64,000 nucleotides of DNA from Fonsecaea monophora. Taxonomy: Eukaryota; Ascomycota; Eurotiomycetes; Chaetothyriales; Herpotrichiellaceae. Position 1 is the stretch's first letter. The number at the start of each line of letters is the position of its first letter. The stretch is from NCBI RefSeq assembly GCF_001642475.1, contig NW_019173933.1:62001-126000 (forward strand). The letters run 5' to 3'. The notes under the pieces were generated by a model. The model saw only the letters and a list, made by a program, of their open reading frames with translations, was not told the DNA's origin and made no database searches. The translations under genes and the position numbers were made by a program. Below are positions 32,091-42,867 of the stretch, piece after piece.

Positions 32091-33764
32091 ATGGCAGCGG
32101 CCAATACGAACGCCACCGAGACGACAGGTGACGCGGGGGTCGACTACGATGTGCTGGTCATCGGCGCAGGGTTTGGTGGCATCCGCATGCTTCACGAACT
32201 GGGCAAACGTGGTCTGTCCGCCAAAGCATTCGAAGCAGGATCTGGGGTCGGCGGCACATGGTACTGGAACAGGTACCCCGGGGCCAGGACGGACAGCGAA
32301 AGCTGGGTGTATATCATCACCTTCTTGGAAGAGTTGGGCCTGGACTGGGACTGGAAGGAGCGCTTTCCCACCCAGCCCGAGGTGGAGGTTTATCTCAACC
32401 GAGTCACCGACCATCTCGGTCTGCGCAAGAAGATCGAATTCAACACAAAGGTCACGGCAGCTCATTGGGATGAGGCCAAGAACGTGTGGAGGGTCACGAC
32501 ATCAAAGGGCGACACATACACTTCCACCTACTTGGTAACCGCGACGGGGCCTCTCGCCACTCCACTGAAGCCTCCTTTCCCCGGGCTCGAATCGTTCAAA
32601 GGCGAATGGTACCAGACGGGGCTCTGGCCGAAACACAAAGTCGACTTCACGGGCAAACGTGTGGCTGTCGTGGGCACCGGCGCCACCGCGGTCCAGGTCA
32701 TTCCCATTGTCGCGCACAACGCCAAATCTCTGACGGTCTTCCAACGCACGCCCAATTATGTGCTCCCATCGCGCAATTATCCACTTACCCAGGATCAGCA
32801 GGTCGCGCTGAGACGTGAATATGAAACGGTGGTGAACCGGGCCAGAAAACAAAGTTTCGGGATGGACTTTGTCGACGCCACGCTCAAGTCCACCGATCTG
32901 GCGACCGAGGCCGAGATGCAGAGGGTGCTGGATTACGGCTGGGAAATTGGTGGATTTCGATTCATCTTCGAGACATTTGCCGACATGCTGACCGATCCCA
33001 AGTGTAACGAAATGGCAGCCGAGTTCGTCCGCAACAAGATTCGATCAATTGTCAAGGACAAAGAAACCGCAGAGCTGCTGTGTCCGCATTACACTATTCT
33101 ATCGAAGCGGCCTCCCCTTGGCCACTTCTACTACGAGACCTTCAATCGAGACAATGTTCACCTGGTTGATGTCAAGAACGACCCGATCCAGGAGATCACT
33201 CCAACTGGCCTGCGCACCGGCACAAAGGAGTTTGAATTCGACATGATCATCTTCGCCGTGGGCTTCGACGCCATCACTGGAACGCTGGCGCAGATCGACC
33301 TGCGTGGCAGCCAGCACCAGCAGCTCGCGGAGCAGTTGAACAAGGACATGGCAACCGCCTACGGTATCACCACGCCGGGCTTCCCCAACCTGTTCATGGT
33401 GTCCGGGCCCCAGGCACCGTTTGCGAACATCCCAATCATCATCGACAACACCGTCGACTGGATCGGCAAGACGCTCTCCTTTATGCGGTCGCATGGCTAC
33501 GAGCGCATCGAAACGAAGGAGGACTCGGCGAGGCACTGGACCGAGCAGGTGGAAGCCGTCTTCAACGCCACGGTCCTACCCGAGGGCGCAAAGGAAACCC
33601 GCTCGTGGTACGTGGGTGCGAACCTCGAGGGCAAGACGGTGCGGCCGTTGTTCTGGTTCGGTGGCGTTGCGCCCTATTTCGCCATCTGCGACAAGGAAAT
33701 CAGCGACGGATATCCTGGGTTTGAGTTTTCGACCCCAGAACAAACGGGTCGAGCCAGGCTTTAG
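32091..33764 (+). CDS. FAD/NADPH monooxygenase of the Baeyer-Villiger type (copy 1)
   Basis: Single exon, 557 residues from ATG 32091. Flavin-dependent class B monooxygenase, expected to insert oxygen next to a ketone using NADPH and O2. Two Rossmann sites are visible: DVLVIGAGFGGIR (FAD) and VAVVGTGATAVQV (NADPH). The second conserved signature GGTWYWNRYPGARTD is intact, and a late FAVGFDAITG block corresponds to the ATG motif. Unusually, the family fingerprint FxGxxxHxxxW[P/D] reads FKGEWYQTGLWP (residues 169-180), with Gln-175 (codon CAG) where His is expected. Activity may therefore be altered. Fungal members act on steroids, fatty ketones and polyketides, and no substrate can be read from sequence. 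A second member lies about 16 kb away (48240-50075). The two are clearly homologous but not recent duplicates. Confidence 0.9.
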   Translation: MAAANTNATETTGDAGVDYDVLVIGAGFGGIRMLHELGKRGLSAKAFEAGSGVGGTWYWNRYPGARTDSESWVYIITFLEELGLDWDWKERFPTQPEVEVYLNRVTDHLGLRKKIEFNTKVTAAHWDEAKNVWRVTTSKGDTYTSTYLVTATGPLATPLKPPFPGLESFKGEWYQTGLWPKHKVDFTGKRVAVVGTGATAVQVIPIVAHNAKSLTVFQRTPNYVLPSRNYPLTQDQQVALRREYETVVNRARKQSFGMDFVDATLKSTDLATEAEMQRVLDYGWEIGGFRFIFETFADMLTDPKCNEMAAEFVRNKIRSIVKDKETAELLCPHYTILSKRPPLGHFYYETFNRDNVHLVDVKNDPIQEITPTGLRTGTKEFEFDMIIFAVGFDAITGTLAQIDLRGSQHQQLAEQLNKDMATAYGITTPGFPNLFMVSGPQAPFANIPIIIDNTVDWIGKTLSFMRSHGYERIETKEDSARHWTEQVEAVFNATVLPEGAKETRSWYVGANLEGKTVRPLFWFGGVAPYFAICDKEISDGYPGFEFSTPEQTGRARL

Positions 33765-34102
33765 ATCACAATTGCCATCACTGGCAACGTGCAAAGAATG
33801 ACGCTGTCCCCATGACAAAAGTGTTCACTGGGAAATTTCACGATCCGAGGGACGATTGATGCCAGAGAGTTGACCATGTATTACGCCAGAGCTAGTCAAT
33901 ATACGGAGAGGCGGGTTGGAAAGATCTCTGTCAATCTCGTATACCAGCTTTATATGAACTTTGTAGCATTGAAGACTTGTTGTCTGATCGAACAAATTGA
34001 TTCTTCTCGTAGTATTGGAGATATATGACATTCTTTTCCCTGGTCTTTCAGAGGTCGACATTGCGAATTGCACAACTCAATTTTTGCGTCTTGGTTGTCC
34101 TC
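33765..34102. other. Convergent intergenic region
   Basis: About 340 bp between the monooxygenase and the F-box gene. A/T-rich, with no coding frame of interest. Confidence 0.4.
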
Positions 34103-35158
34103 TCAAGCAGTCCGGTCTACACCCTCTCTTGCGGTGACCACGACCCCCGCCTTCTCCTGCCAGATGGCTTCGCGTGCTTGTTGCACATCGACACCTCGTG
34201 TATGCAATACTGTGACCCAGTCTTGGAAAAACATGGATCCACTGTCAAAGAAGCACGGATCATGGGTCTGTTGCTCGATGAATCGTTCCACGTCTGCGCG
34301 GCACACTGCATTGTCGAACAGCCACAAGATCTGCGCCGGTGTGAATTTCAAGAACGACTGGATCAGATAGAAATTCTGCAGGTCACTACCCCATCCTTGC
34401 ATATGCCTGATCCGAAGTTCCTGGACAGTCGGCTTGTGCAAATCACTATCAGAGTTACGGGAACTGTGGAAAAGATCGTCGTATGCCTGCGGAGTGGATG
34501 AGACGGGACGAAGGTAAGGATACTGCAACGACAGATGGAACTTTTGTGCATCGTCGGGAATCCGCGAATACACCTCTCCGTCGGTAGGACAGATTTCAGT
34601 GGCAAGCAATTGTTCGAGCAAACCGCGAAAATCCTCCAGCTCAAAGAGTTCGTCGTTCGACCAGGTACGCAGAAGCTGCAGTCGTTCGGCGGTGGCTGTT
34701 GCGTCGGTGCGTGTGGTGCGATAAGGAAATTGGTGAAATGCTTTGGCATAGCTCCATAGCCTATAGACTGCTCGACGTAGTCGACGAGCTTCGCGGCGGT
34801 CTAAAACTCGGCGGTTGACGCTTTCCGCCTCCAGCCACTTGAATCCGGGGAACAGATCGAGGTAGCGCCGTGCCACACAAGCGACAGCCGTGACTTGCGA
34901 GAGCAGGGCAAAAGATAGAGGCGGACATCGCCGAATATGCAGCATTTGATTGTTGTTCTGGGTCAAGAGTTGTATGATATCTTCGACTGGTCCGTCTGTT
35001 TCATCTATTGTGGTGAAGAAGAGTGCCAGCTTTTGCGATTTGGAGAGTACGTCGTAGCAATAGTGACAGGTCAGCGACAGGCTGATAATATCGGACACGG
35101 AGGAGAGGGATTCGAAAATGCGGACGAGAAGTTCTGGGGCGAGGTGTTGTAGTGCCAT
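34103..35158 (-). CDS. F-box domain protein
   Basis: Single exon, 351 residues, ATG at 35158. Residues about 4-45 form an F-box, with LAPELLVRIFESLSSVSDII followed by SLSLTCHYCYDVL, the Skp1-binding motif of SCF ubiquitin ligases. After it come helices but no recognisable substrate-binding repeats (no LRR, WD40 or Kelch). A conserved fungal-style central region includes RRLRRAVYRLWSYAKAF (about 125-145), and the C-terminal third contains a hydrophobic LIQSFLKFTPAQILWLFDNA block. The family is large and rapidly evolving in ascomycetes and its substrates are unknown. A TATATA sequence on the opposite strand near 35243-35250 lies about 85 bp upstream of the start and could be the promoter TATA element. 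A short CTG repeat is at about 35282-35294 in the upstream gap. Confidence 0.78.
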   Translation of the reverse strand: MALQHLAPELLVRIFESLSSVSDIISLSLTCHYCYDVLSKSQKLALFFTTIDETDGPVEDIIQLLTQNNNQMLHIRRCPPLSFALLSQVTAVACVARRYLDLFPGFKWLEAESVNRRVLDRREARRLRRAVYRLWSYAKAFHQFPYRTTRTDATATAERLQLLRTWSNDELFELEDFRGLLEQLLATEICPTDGEVYSRIPDDAQKFHLSLQYPYLRPVSSTPQAYDDLFHSSRNSDSDLHKPTVQELRIRHMQGWGSDLQNFYLIQSFLKFTPAQILWLFDNAVCRADVERFIEQQTHDPCFFDSGSMFFQDWVTVLHTRGVDVQQAREAIWQEKAGVVVTAREGVDRTA

Positions 35159-35785
35159 GATTCTATGTCTAGATTGTCAGCACAAGCTCTGTGAACGACC
35201 GCAGGGTGGGAGTTACACACAGTGTCTGGTGGAAATCGAACTGTATATATGCGGACTAGGGCATACAAGGAGCAGCAGTGGTGCTGCTGCTGCTATCACT
35301 CTGATGGTCTCAACAAATTGAGACCCCGGCATTGGGGTTATCCAAGACAAGTCTCAACTGCGAGTACACATGCGAAGGAGAGGTATCAAAGCGCCCAAAC
35401 TCGCTCTGTCGTGGAGCGCGGCGAGCCTGCGTCGCTTCCATCATGGCGAAGTCAGATGGAAGTATAACGCGTTCTCATTCCGTGCTCGATGGGTGAGGAG
35501 AGGAAAAAGAAGAATCGAGGAACAGAACGTTGTAAGGGAGGATGTTTATACGCAGGTTGGAGTCGACAACAAGAAAGCGGTCTGGGGCTTGGCGGTCACG
35601 ATCTAGGATGAGCCCGATGAGTCAAGACAAGGCTGGACCTTGGAAACAACATCTTTCGTTCTCCCCCTCACTTGTGGGCACACAGTACTTTTAATTTACA
35701 GTAGAAGATGCTGTGATGCTTGGATGTCACAACATGTCTTTTTGACCAGAATAGCTTGCTATCTAATACTTTGACTTACAAGGCT
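35159..35785. other. Intergenic region with CTG repeat and TATA-like site
   Basis: About 630 bp upstream of the F-box gene and downstream of the aldo-keto reductase. Contains ctgtatatatgc at about 35241-35252 and a short gctgctgctgct run at about 35283-35294. Nothing else was recognised. Confidence 0.4.
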
Positions 35786-36952
35786 CTACAAATGGTAGGG
35801 GAACTCTGTTCCCTCAACCTCCTTATACAGGGTCTCCATGGCGTCGACAACCTCACCTGGCAGGGGCCCTTGCTCAATCATGTCAATGTTGGAATTTAGC
35901 TGAGCGACGCTGGAGGCAGCAATGATCACCGCATCCCTAAACTCTTCTTTGAGCGTGCTGTGGTACACGGTCCACCTCAACGCTGCAGCGTGGCCGTTGA
36001 TGCCGTGTTTGGCTACAAGTCCGATGGCACGGTCTGTGGCGGCTTCGATGTTGGGTTTCAGATACACAGATGCGTAGACTTTACCAGCCCAAGTCTATAA
36101 TACCCGGTCAGTTGGAGCAGGTCCATGCAGCAATCTATTTACGGTGATAGCCATCAAACAAAGAAACTTACCGAAGAGTCGTATCGGGCGCCAGGTTGAA
36201 CATGCTTGTGATTTCCAGCGAAAAATCCACCGGCTGCCGGACTGTTCTGAATATCAGCTCTGGAAATCTCGGGGCTGTAGGCCGTTAGGGAGTAGCGCAC
36301 CTCCAAGCATAGAAGGCGATACCGTGCTTTCGCAAGACCGGGAAGAGTTCCTTCTCCCCGCTTCTGATGATGGGATTATACTGTCCCTGGTACACGCTCG
36401 GCTTGACGAAATCCTTTTCTTCGCAAATCTGGACAATCTTGTCCACCTCCTCCGCTGTGTAGTTGGACAAACCAAAGCGTTCGAATTTCCCCTGTGTATA
36501 TGCTTCGTTGACAGCCGCGAGCGCCTCCTCGAAAGGTGTGGTCCTGTCCGGCATGTGCAGGTATTCGATATCAATCTTGGGTATCTTCAACGATGACAAT
36601 GACGTGTCGATGTTTTCCTTGATCTTTTCCTTCGAGTGGCTGCCCGGTGCCAGGGACAACACCTTGGTGGCGATTGAGAATCGCGTCCCCGCCTCGACTG
36701 CGCCCAGTCTCTCCTCTGACGAGCCATGGGCCTCTGGCGAGTAGGAACGGGCAGTATCAATTTGACGTCCGCCACGCTCGTAGAATGCATCGAGGTAAGC
36801 GTTCACTTCATTCGGTGCATCGTAACGGACAGTTTTGTCCCGGGAGCTGTCTCCAACCTAGTCATGTTTGATGAGCATGTGATCAAGCCCTCCCTTGGTG
36901 TTCTTACATTGGCTGTTCCTAGCACGATCGTCAACGGTGACTTGATTGGCAT
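35786..36952 (-). CDS. Aldo-keto reductase, AKR7 (aldehyde reductase) type
   Basis: Four exons: 36908-36952, 36301-36857, 36172-36241 and 35786-36094. The three introns are 50, 59 and 77 nt (GTAAGA..CTAG, GTGCGC..ACAG, GTAAGT..ATAG) and close the frame to 326 residues. It is an NADPH-dependent TIM-barrel reductase of the AKR7 branch, whose best known members reduce aflatoxin dialdehyde and succinic semialdehyde. The catalytic tetrad is complete: D49, Y54, K80 and H116. Further features are GSSEERLGAVEAG, the barrel strand FGLSNYTAEEV and the FYAWSPAAGGFFAGN strand-loop created by the second splice. The C-terminus ends EFPYHL. Substrate is unknown, and small-aldehyde detoxification is the conservative guess. 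Neighbouring genes do not suggest a cluster. Confidence 0.88.
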
Positions 36953-37802
36953 CCCGTTAGCCGCTTTCACTCTAGCTTACTCAGGGGTGAAAAGGGAAAG
37001 GCAATAGCGCAAAGATGCTTGTTTCGGGTTAGTTGTATAATTTATGCTTGAGCTCAAACGACCTCTCTTCAGACGATCAAGAAGATTGCATGTGTTTTAC
37101 TCCCGGATGCTGGAACACCATGGTTATATACATGGATGCTGTCAGTGCCCTTTCTTCGCCTATTATTGAGCCATCGGGGGAAACTTGCTTAACAATCACG
37201 CGTCAACGATGGCGTACGTACGGTAGCTACCTGCACCATCAGAAATACTCCATCAAATTAGTCAAACTTACTGAACAATAGGCATATGTAGGTATCCCAG
37301 GTTTACCTGCGTGGCCCCCACTCGAGACAATGGCCGAATCAGGCTAGCCGCTTTCCTGATTCGATTACTATCCTCGAGTCCAGCCCTCCGTTTGTGGAAT
37401 CGCTTACCTCAGTATTCCCAATTTCCGTGATTTGGTCCGTTGACGTCCGGTCGCCAGCACCCATAACTCTTGACCCGAGCCCGACTTCACTAACGTCATG
37501 GTAATAAAGCATTTCCGAACCTCTTTGCACCATTTTCAAAACCTTCCGGCCTAGAAGGGCGGATTTAGCGGGCACCGAAGCTACTGTAGGGTTCAAGCAC
37601 ATAGACACTAAAGGATGCTTCATTCACCGGTTGACATCGTTGTACTTTATCTAAAGAGGTCTCGAATACCTTTACTTGTCGGTATCAATCAAGAGGCGAT
37701 GATAGTCTTCGATAGAGAAACTACCAAGGAATATAAAGTGCCATTGAAATGACATTTCTCAAATAGTGAGTCGGTACAACTCAAATTGACCACTACGTCA
37801 AG
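36953..37802. other. Gene-poor region upstream of AKR gene
   Basis: About 850 bp holding the AKR promoter. Weak frames (for example 37339-37623 minus, 94 codons) have no recognisable product and may be chance. Confidence 0.35.
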
Positions 37803-38138
37803 ATGATCGATCCATGGACATTCGACACCTTGACTCGGTCAAACGAGGTGTCAGAATACACGTCGACCTCTGCCCGCAAATGGTCCTTCCAACAGAAAAT
37901 CTCCTCGGAACTGCACTCAACGATGAAGTCGCTTGGCAGAATCCAGTCGTGGGAGAACTGGCTTAGTCAGGCTGGATAGGCGCAACTAGGTATCACTCGG
38001 TCTGTTGAGGCCGCTGGCTCCATCCGTGCTCTTAGGGATCATCTGCATTTGGAAACCATCGCATTTGGCTTGATGGAGAAATTCATGTCTGACAATAATC
38101 TTGTGGGCAGCTTCTCACGCTCCCTGGACCCAAAATGA
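37803..38138 (+). pseudogene. Possible interrupted small gene (in-frame TAG)
   Basis: An ATG at 37803 opens a frame of 58 codons ending at TAG (37977-37979). The same frame then runs open for another 52 codons to TGA (38136-38138). Both halves look like helical protein: Ser/Lys/Trp-rich before the stop (SWENWLSQAG) and LGITRSVEAAGSIRALRDHL, METIAFG-like helices after it. No splice site pair of plausible length removes the stop. The context after TAG (GCG) is not the UGA-CUA readthrough motif. I do not recognise a family. It could be a decayed gene or chance, and the call is tentative. Confidence 0.35.
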
Positions 38139-38669
38139 ATGGCTTCCAGAAGGTATCACCAGCGCCAATTTTTGCCTGGGCTGGTAGCCCTTGTGAGATC
38201 GTACATCAATTCCCGAGTCGCCTTCTTCCGTTTAGTCGTGTAGTAGTAAGGGAGTTCTCTTGTAGGAGGGACACACATAGTCTCGACGGCCCTAGCGCCC
38301 GACAATCCATTGGCCAAGGGCGACAAGGAGTGCTTGTTTGTGATTGCTTACTTCTGACAGAAGTTTGACTCACCAAACGAAGAGCAATTTTGAATTTTTG
38401 TGGTAGCTTGTGGCGACCGGAAGAGTGCTTTTGGCGCATCGTGAGCTTTAAAAAATGGCCAGGAATATTCATGACAGTCTCGAGAGCTTTGAGCACGGAT
38501 ACATGGGGACTGTACTGTGATAAGGTTGCTGAGTCCGTCCATATTATCCACATCCCATCGATCTGGTCCTTCTGCAAGGGTGCGAGGGATGGTGCCAGAG
38601 AAGGTACTGAGGGTCTGAGGCGAGCTTATCTTGTCGCCGGCATGTTGCCAAAGTCGCAAAAACTCTCAC
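38139..38669. other. Intergenic region before BRX1 3' end
   Basis: About 530 bp. Overlapping frames on both strands (38206-38577 minus, 38390-38749 plus) show no known domain. Treated as noncoding. Confidence 0.35.
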
Positions 38670-39734
38670 TCAGCCAAACAGCTTCGCGTTGTCGAGTGCA
38701 GATCTCTTTCTCTTCGCTCCTGTATTCAGACTCAGGGTTTTCTTCTTGACAGCCAGCTCTTCCGCACCACCTCTTCGACTCGCGTATCTGTTGGCCCTGC
38801 GCATCCTCGTCTCGGCCCGCAGAGCATTAGGGCTCACGAATTGTTTATTTTCGAATATGACCGGACCACCAAAGCTGCCTTCCTGGATGACGACCGGTGT
38901 GAGGACAAAACGAGGCCCGATCTCAACCAGAGAGACGTCATCTCCTTGGACACGCTCCTTGGCGGCCTTGTCTGGTGCGGACTCACGGATCTCATACACA
39001 CGAATCCAAATCTTTCCGTCAAGCCCGTAAATACCAATGACACGGTCAACGAATGGTTTCATGCCGCGGATACCCTTTGGGGGAACACAGAAGACACCGC
39101 GAAACATCTCCCGTAACAGCGAGCGATACTCCTGGCCTGGGATCTCTTCATCGAAACTCTTGTCAAAGACAACGATGCCTCTCCCACCTTTTAAGCAATT
39201 TCCTCCAAAGCCGAGCTCAGCCATTGTGTGTAAATTGGTAACGCTGAATTTGACCGTGGGTCCGTTGGGCGCACGCGCGAGCCATAGATACAGGTCTTGA
39301 CCATGTTTCCGCGCTTCCAAGAAGAAGACGTAATTGCAGGAATGAAGATCAGCCAGGCCGTTGAGGGCGGAGTTGTAGTTGTTGGACGATTTTGTATCGA
39401 GTTTTGTATCTTTGTAAGTGTGAGGAAGCAAGGAATGAAGGTCATTGAGAAGATGCCGGTGTCTACGCACGTTAGTGACAAGCCATAGAAGAACGTGAGC
39501 TGCCGGAACATACCTGTATGAGACGCCACGAGAAGTGAGCATCAGAACTCGATTCCGGATCTCGCGAGGCAGTTGAGAGAGTTCGTTGACATTTTTCTTG
39601 CTTGGGACACTTTCTTCTCCGCTCGAGGATTCAGCGCGCAGGGTTGCGCTGCTTCCTGCGGATGAGACTGAGCCACTTTCATCGGAGTCAGAAGCGTCGC
39701 CTGATCGCAGTGCTGATTTGTATGCAGACGCCAT
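38670..39734 (-). CDS. BRX1: Ribosome biogenesis protein BRX1
   Basis: Two exons: 39514-39734 and 38670-39462. The 51-nt intron (39463-39513, GTATGT..CGTAG with CACTAAC) restores the conserved junction ..TSRGVSYRHRHLLNDL, giving 337 residues. Without splicing, the frame reads through a 17-codon artefact. BRX1 is a Brix-domain nucleolar factor for early 60S assembly, acting with EBP2. Visible Brix motifs are RNRVLMLTSRGVSYR, the NALNGLADLHSCNYVFFLEARK region and the LYLWLARAPNGPTVKF block. Later blocks are the sigma70-like VFDKSFDEEIPGQEYRSLLRE, RVIGIYGLDGKIWIR and VEIGPRFVLTPVVIQEGSFGG. The N-terminus is acidic Ser-rich and the C-terminus basic (VKKKTLSLNTGAKRKR), as usual. Confidence 0.95.
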   Translation of the reverse strand: MASAYKSALRSGDASDSDESGSVSSAGSSATLRAESSSGEESVPSKKNVNELSQLPREIRNRVLMLTSRGVSYRYVPAAHVLLWLVTNVRRHRHLLNDLHSLLPHTYKDTKLDTKSSNNYNSALNGLADLHSCNYVFFLEARKHGQDLYLWLARAPNGPTVKFSVTNLHTMAELGFGGNCLKGGRGIVVFDKSFDEEIPGQEYRSLLREMFRGVFCVPPKGIRGMKPFVDRVIGIYGLDGKIWIRVYEIRESAPDKAAKERVQGDDVSLVEIGPRFVLTPVVIQEGSFGGPVIFENKQFVSPNALRAETRMRRANRYASRRGGAEELAVKKKTLSLNTGAKRKRSALDNAKLFG

Positions 39735-40016
39735 GACAAAAGAGCGAAGCGTTAGAGGGAGTAGGAAACCGCCCAGGACTGTGGACGTGGAAATCTTTTG
39801 GTGAGAAATAAATATTTGCGGGGAAAAAATTGTTCACAGACAAGTTGGAGACTGCGACCAGTGAATGCGGTCAGCCTGCGGATCCGTCGAGTTCGAGCCG
39901 TCACCTCTCTCACAATGATGGCAATTTCACAGCAATCATGAAATCATCTATGATGATAGTCGTCGAATGTGTTCTGTTGTAATTGTATGGTATTTACTGC
40001 TTGGTCGCCTCCAACC

Positions 40017-42460
40017 TCAGCCGGAAATCTTGGGTACAGGCCATGCTACATGCCAGCGATCGCGATCACCGACTGGCGGAATTTCCACCTTCAGACTCGA
40101 GATGCCGCCACCTGTTGTACTTTTGCCCGTGGCTTGTAGAGCTTTGCTTAGTGAAGCTATCGCAATCGCCGTGCCTATACATGACTTCATAGAGTTTCGC
40201 ACGTCTTGTGTCCATTCGCCATCTACTATCGGCGCGACTGCTTTGACTCTCCCTGCTGTCCCAGTTCCAGGTTTGGGATCCGCGAGCCGGGGAGGCGTGG
40301 ACTCCCAGCCGTTCCTCAAAACTTCCTCCCATGCTTTTCTTGCGGTCTGTACCAAATTGGTTGCCTGATCGAGGACAGACGCATCAGGTAAATCCTGTAA
40401 CGAACAGGACTGCTGAGCCACATCAAAGTCGACGGGTTCGGGGATGGAGAGGTTGAGAAACGGTCGCATCCTCAGCTCGTACCGTAAGCGGTCTGATGCG
40501 TACGCGGGTGAAGGCCTGTGAAGATGACCATGGCGTTGGATGATGACGAAGACGCGGTGCAGAGCTTTTGCGAGAGCCTCTGTGGCCTTGAGCCAAGTGA
40601 AATGGTGGTACAATCGCTTCAGAGTAATCTCTACCTCGTCTCGCCGGCGTGCATCCACATGTCGACTCGAGGACACAAAGAAGCTGATTCTTTCGAGGTG
40701 AGAGAGGTGCGAGTTGGATAGAAAGGAGAGATACCAGTACATCTCGGCAAATTCATGCGGAGCATACACGGAAAGTTCAAATCCCATCTGAAGGATGGTG
40801 CGAAGTTGTATCAGCTTGTAGTGATATATCCAACTGCTGAAGGAGTATGAAAAGGTGGGTTCCTCGCCACTCGGGTAAGGAACGGGCTGCTCAACCAGGA
40901 CCGATTGTATGAACACGTCCAGGTCCTCGGCCTCCGCTTGAATCTGATCCCACTCAAGAGCTGCGTGGCACATTGAGCGTCTTACCCGACAGCGGTTCAG
41001 ACAGTATGTCCTAAAAAAATTAAGGAATGACTGTCCGCAGCGATTCAGAAAAAGATCCACTTTAGCGAGGAGATCAATCTGCTGGTGATCTGGAATGTCT
41101 TCAATTTCGCTGTTGCTGCTCCCAAAAGACAGAGCGGTAGGAAGTGTAAGGGAGTGAATGTCCTCACTGACGAAGTCGTTGATGGCATATCGCCCCAGCA
41201 CCGCGTTGTCAATGTTCAAGAAGGACTGTAGGAGGGCTCGAGCATACACCGCAGGTTGCGACGTCTGCGCCATGAACATCTGATAAGCAACGAGGAGGTC
41301 ACTGCTGGACGTTATGTCAAGCAACTGAAATGCCGTGGTAATGTCCGTAACGAGCTGACGGAAGAAAGAAAAGGCTTTCTCCTTCTCAATAACTATCATC
41401 GGTCTTGGAGGCACACTGCTTGCCAGACCCCGTTGCAACTTCAAAGTGAAAGAAACAGTTGGGGTTGGGCGACCGAGAATGGAAGTCTCTTCAATTGCCT
41501 TGATCAGAGCCAGAGTTCTTTCCAGAGTTGAGTTGGCAGGTCGTTCGAGGAGCTCGCAACTGTGCAGTAGCAGCAGGAAAGCAGATCGTCCGTCCACCCT
41601 GTCTGTTAATGCTCCTTTCAAGGGCTGCGGGAGGTTGCTATTTTGTAGAAAGGCACGTGCATCCTGCAACGAGTCCATCACCTCTCCAATGGAGAAGTCA
41701 TGTAGAAGAGGCCGATTGTATATCTGTGGCGCGAAGTCCTCCTCCTACACATCGTCAGCCGTGGAACAAGAACGGCTATTCCTGCGGACCCTACCTCGTA
41801 AAAATGCTGGCTCGCCACCATTGAGAGAACTAGGTCACAAGATTTGATCAAGCCAACACAATAGGCCTGAAACACGGCATGTAGCAGTGAAGGCACATCT
41901 TTGGTACTGGGACGATCTCTCCAAAAGCAAGCGTCAGAGAATTGTTTTGGTTGGGGCCAGAGGAGTCGTTCAATGTGTATGGATGTAAAGAGAGTCTGGG
42001 ACAGAGGGTATCCCATATGCCATGCCACCTGTCGGAAGTCACACCATCGTTCCATACCTCAAGACAGAATTGCTTACCTCGCGATACATCAACTGATCCA
42101 TCAACCATATTATCTCCTCCGCGGATACGCTCCTGGCGGGGTCGAACTCCTCATCGCTTTCCGCGTCGAAAGCGGTACACCCACTGTCCATCTTCGGATC
42201 ACCGATCTGGTCGCCTGATCAGAGTCATGCCTACTTCGGACCCTAGAGAAGGGAAGACAAACCTCCAAGGCGCTGACGGCCTCATATAGTGTGAAATGCT
42301 CATCTTTGACTAGCTTGCCCGCGGCTAGTGCTATGTACCGGTCAGTCCACGTTAGAGACAAAGAGAAGCTCAAGCAAGACTGACTCGATGCAGCACGGCA
42401 GAACTCTCTCGTTATTTCAGTTATCTGGACATTGGGGTGAACAAGTTGGGATTGAACCAT
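40017..42460 (-). CDS. MAK10: NatC N-acetyltransferase auxiliary subunit MAK10/NAA35
   Basis: Five exons: 42385-42460, 42263-42330, 42078-42206, 41795-42028 and 40017-41744. Introns of 54, 56, 49 and 50 nt all have GT..AG ends and close to 744 residues. MAK10/NAA35 is the ribosome-anchoring subunit of NatC (with NAA30 and NAA38), which acetylates Met-Leu/Ile/Phe/Trp N-termini. The family signatures appear only after splicing: ITREFCRAAS..GKLVKDEHFTLYEAVSALEI, the invariant GDPKMDSG (50-57), WLMDQLMYREVAWHMGYPLSQTLFTS, and FYEEEDFAPQIYNRPLLH. Further down is MELSVYAPHEFAEMYWYLS-type sequence, and near the C-terminus QTARKAWEEVLRNGWES. The spliced structure explains why no single frame covers the N-terminal third. 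Head-to-tail with BRX1, 282 bp apart. Confidence 0.94.
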
Positions 42461-42867
42461 GACAGCCGCTCCCTTCTAGTGGAATGGGAGAAGAGATACA
42501 ACAATGCGCCCACTGCCCATCAGTCGACAGACCTTCCTGTAGCGGCACGAGTCAACTGCGAAAATTTACGCGATACTGCGCAGAATGAGGCCTGGCAAGA
42601 TCGAAGTAATGGCGAGACAATCAACGTGTAGTCATCAGTTGTGCAGAGGGGCATTTAGAGTGTGAAGGTCAAGGTCGTGTGGATGCGAAGTTGAAAAGAT
42701 TATGACACGGGGATTTTTTACAGGCTTTGGGAAATGTCATGTGCACATCTGCGGGCACGCTTCCAGCTTCACCGTGAAGTCTTTGGTGTAATATGTACAA
42801 GTCTGATTTTTGGCTCCTCTCAGAAAGTTTCCTTTTCCCATTGATGCGTGCTGGACGCTGATTTCTC
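42461..42867. other. Intergenic region, ATP15 3' side / MAK10 promoter
   Basis: About 400 bp containing the MAK10 upstream region and the ATP15 3' flank. No gene was recognised. Confidence 0.4.

Noticed and set aside
37977..37985. Programmed stop readthrough at the TAG
   Set aside because: The context after the stop is GCG, not the CUA-type readthrough signal, so a pseudogene or chance is more likely.
39840..39910. Possible tRNA because of a gttcgagcc word
   Set aside because: No matching A box or cloverleaf arms around it.
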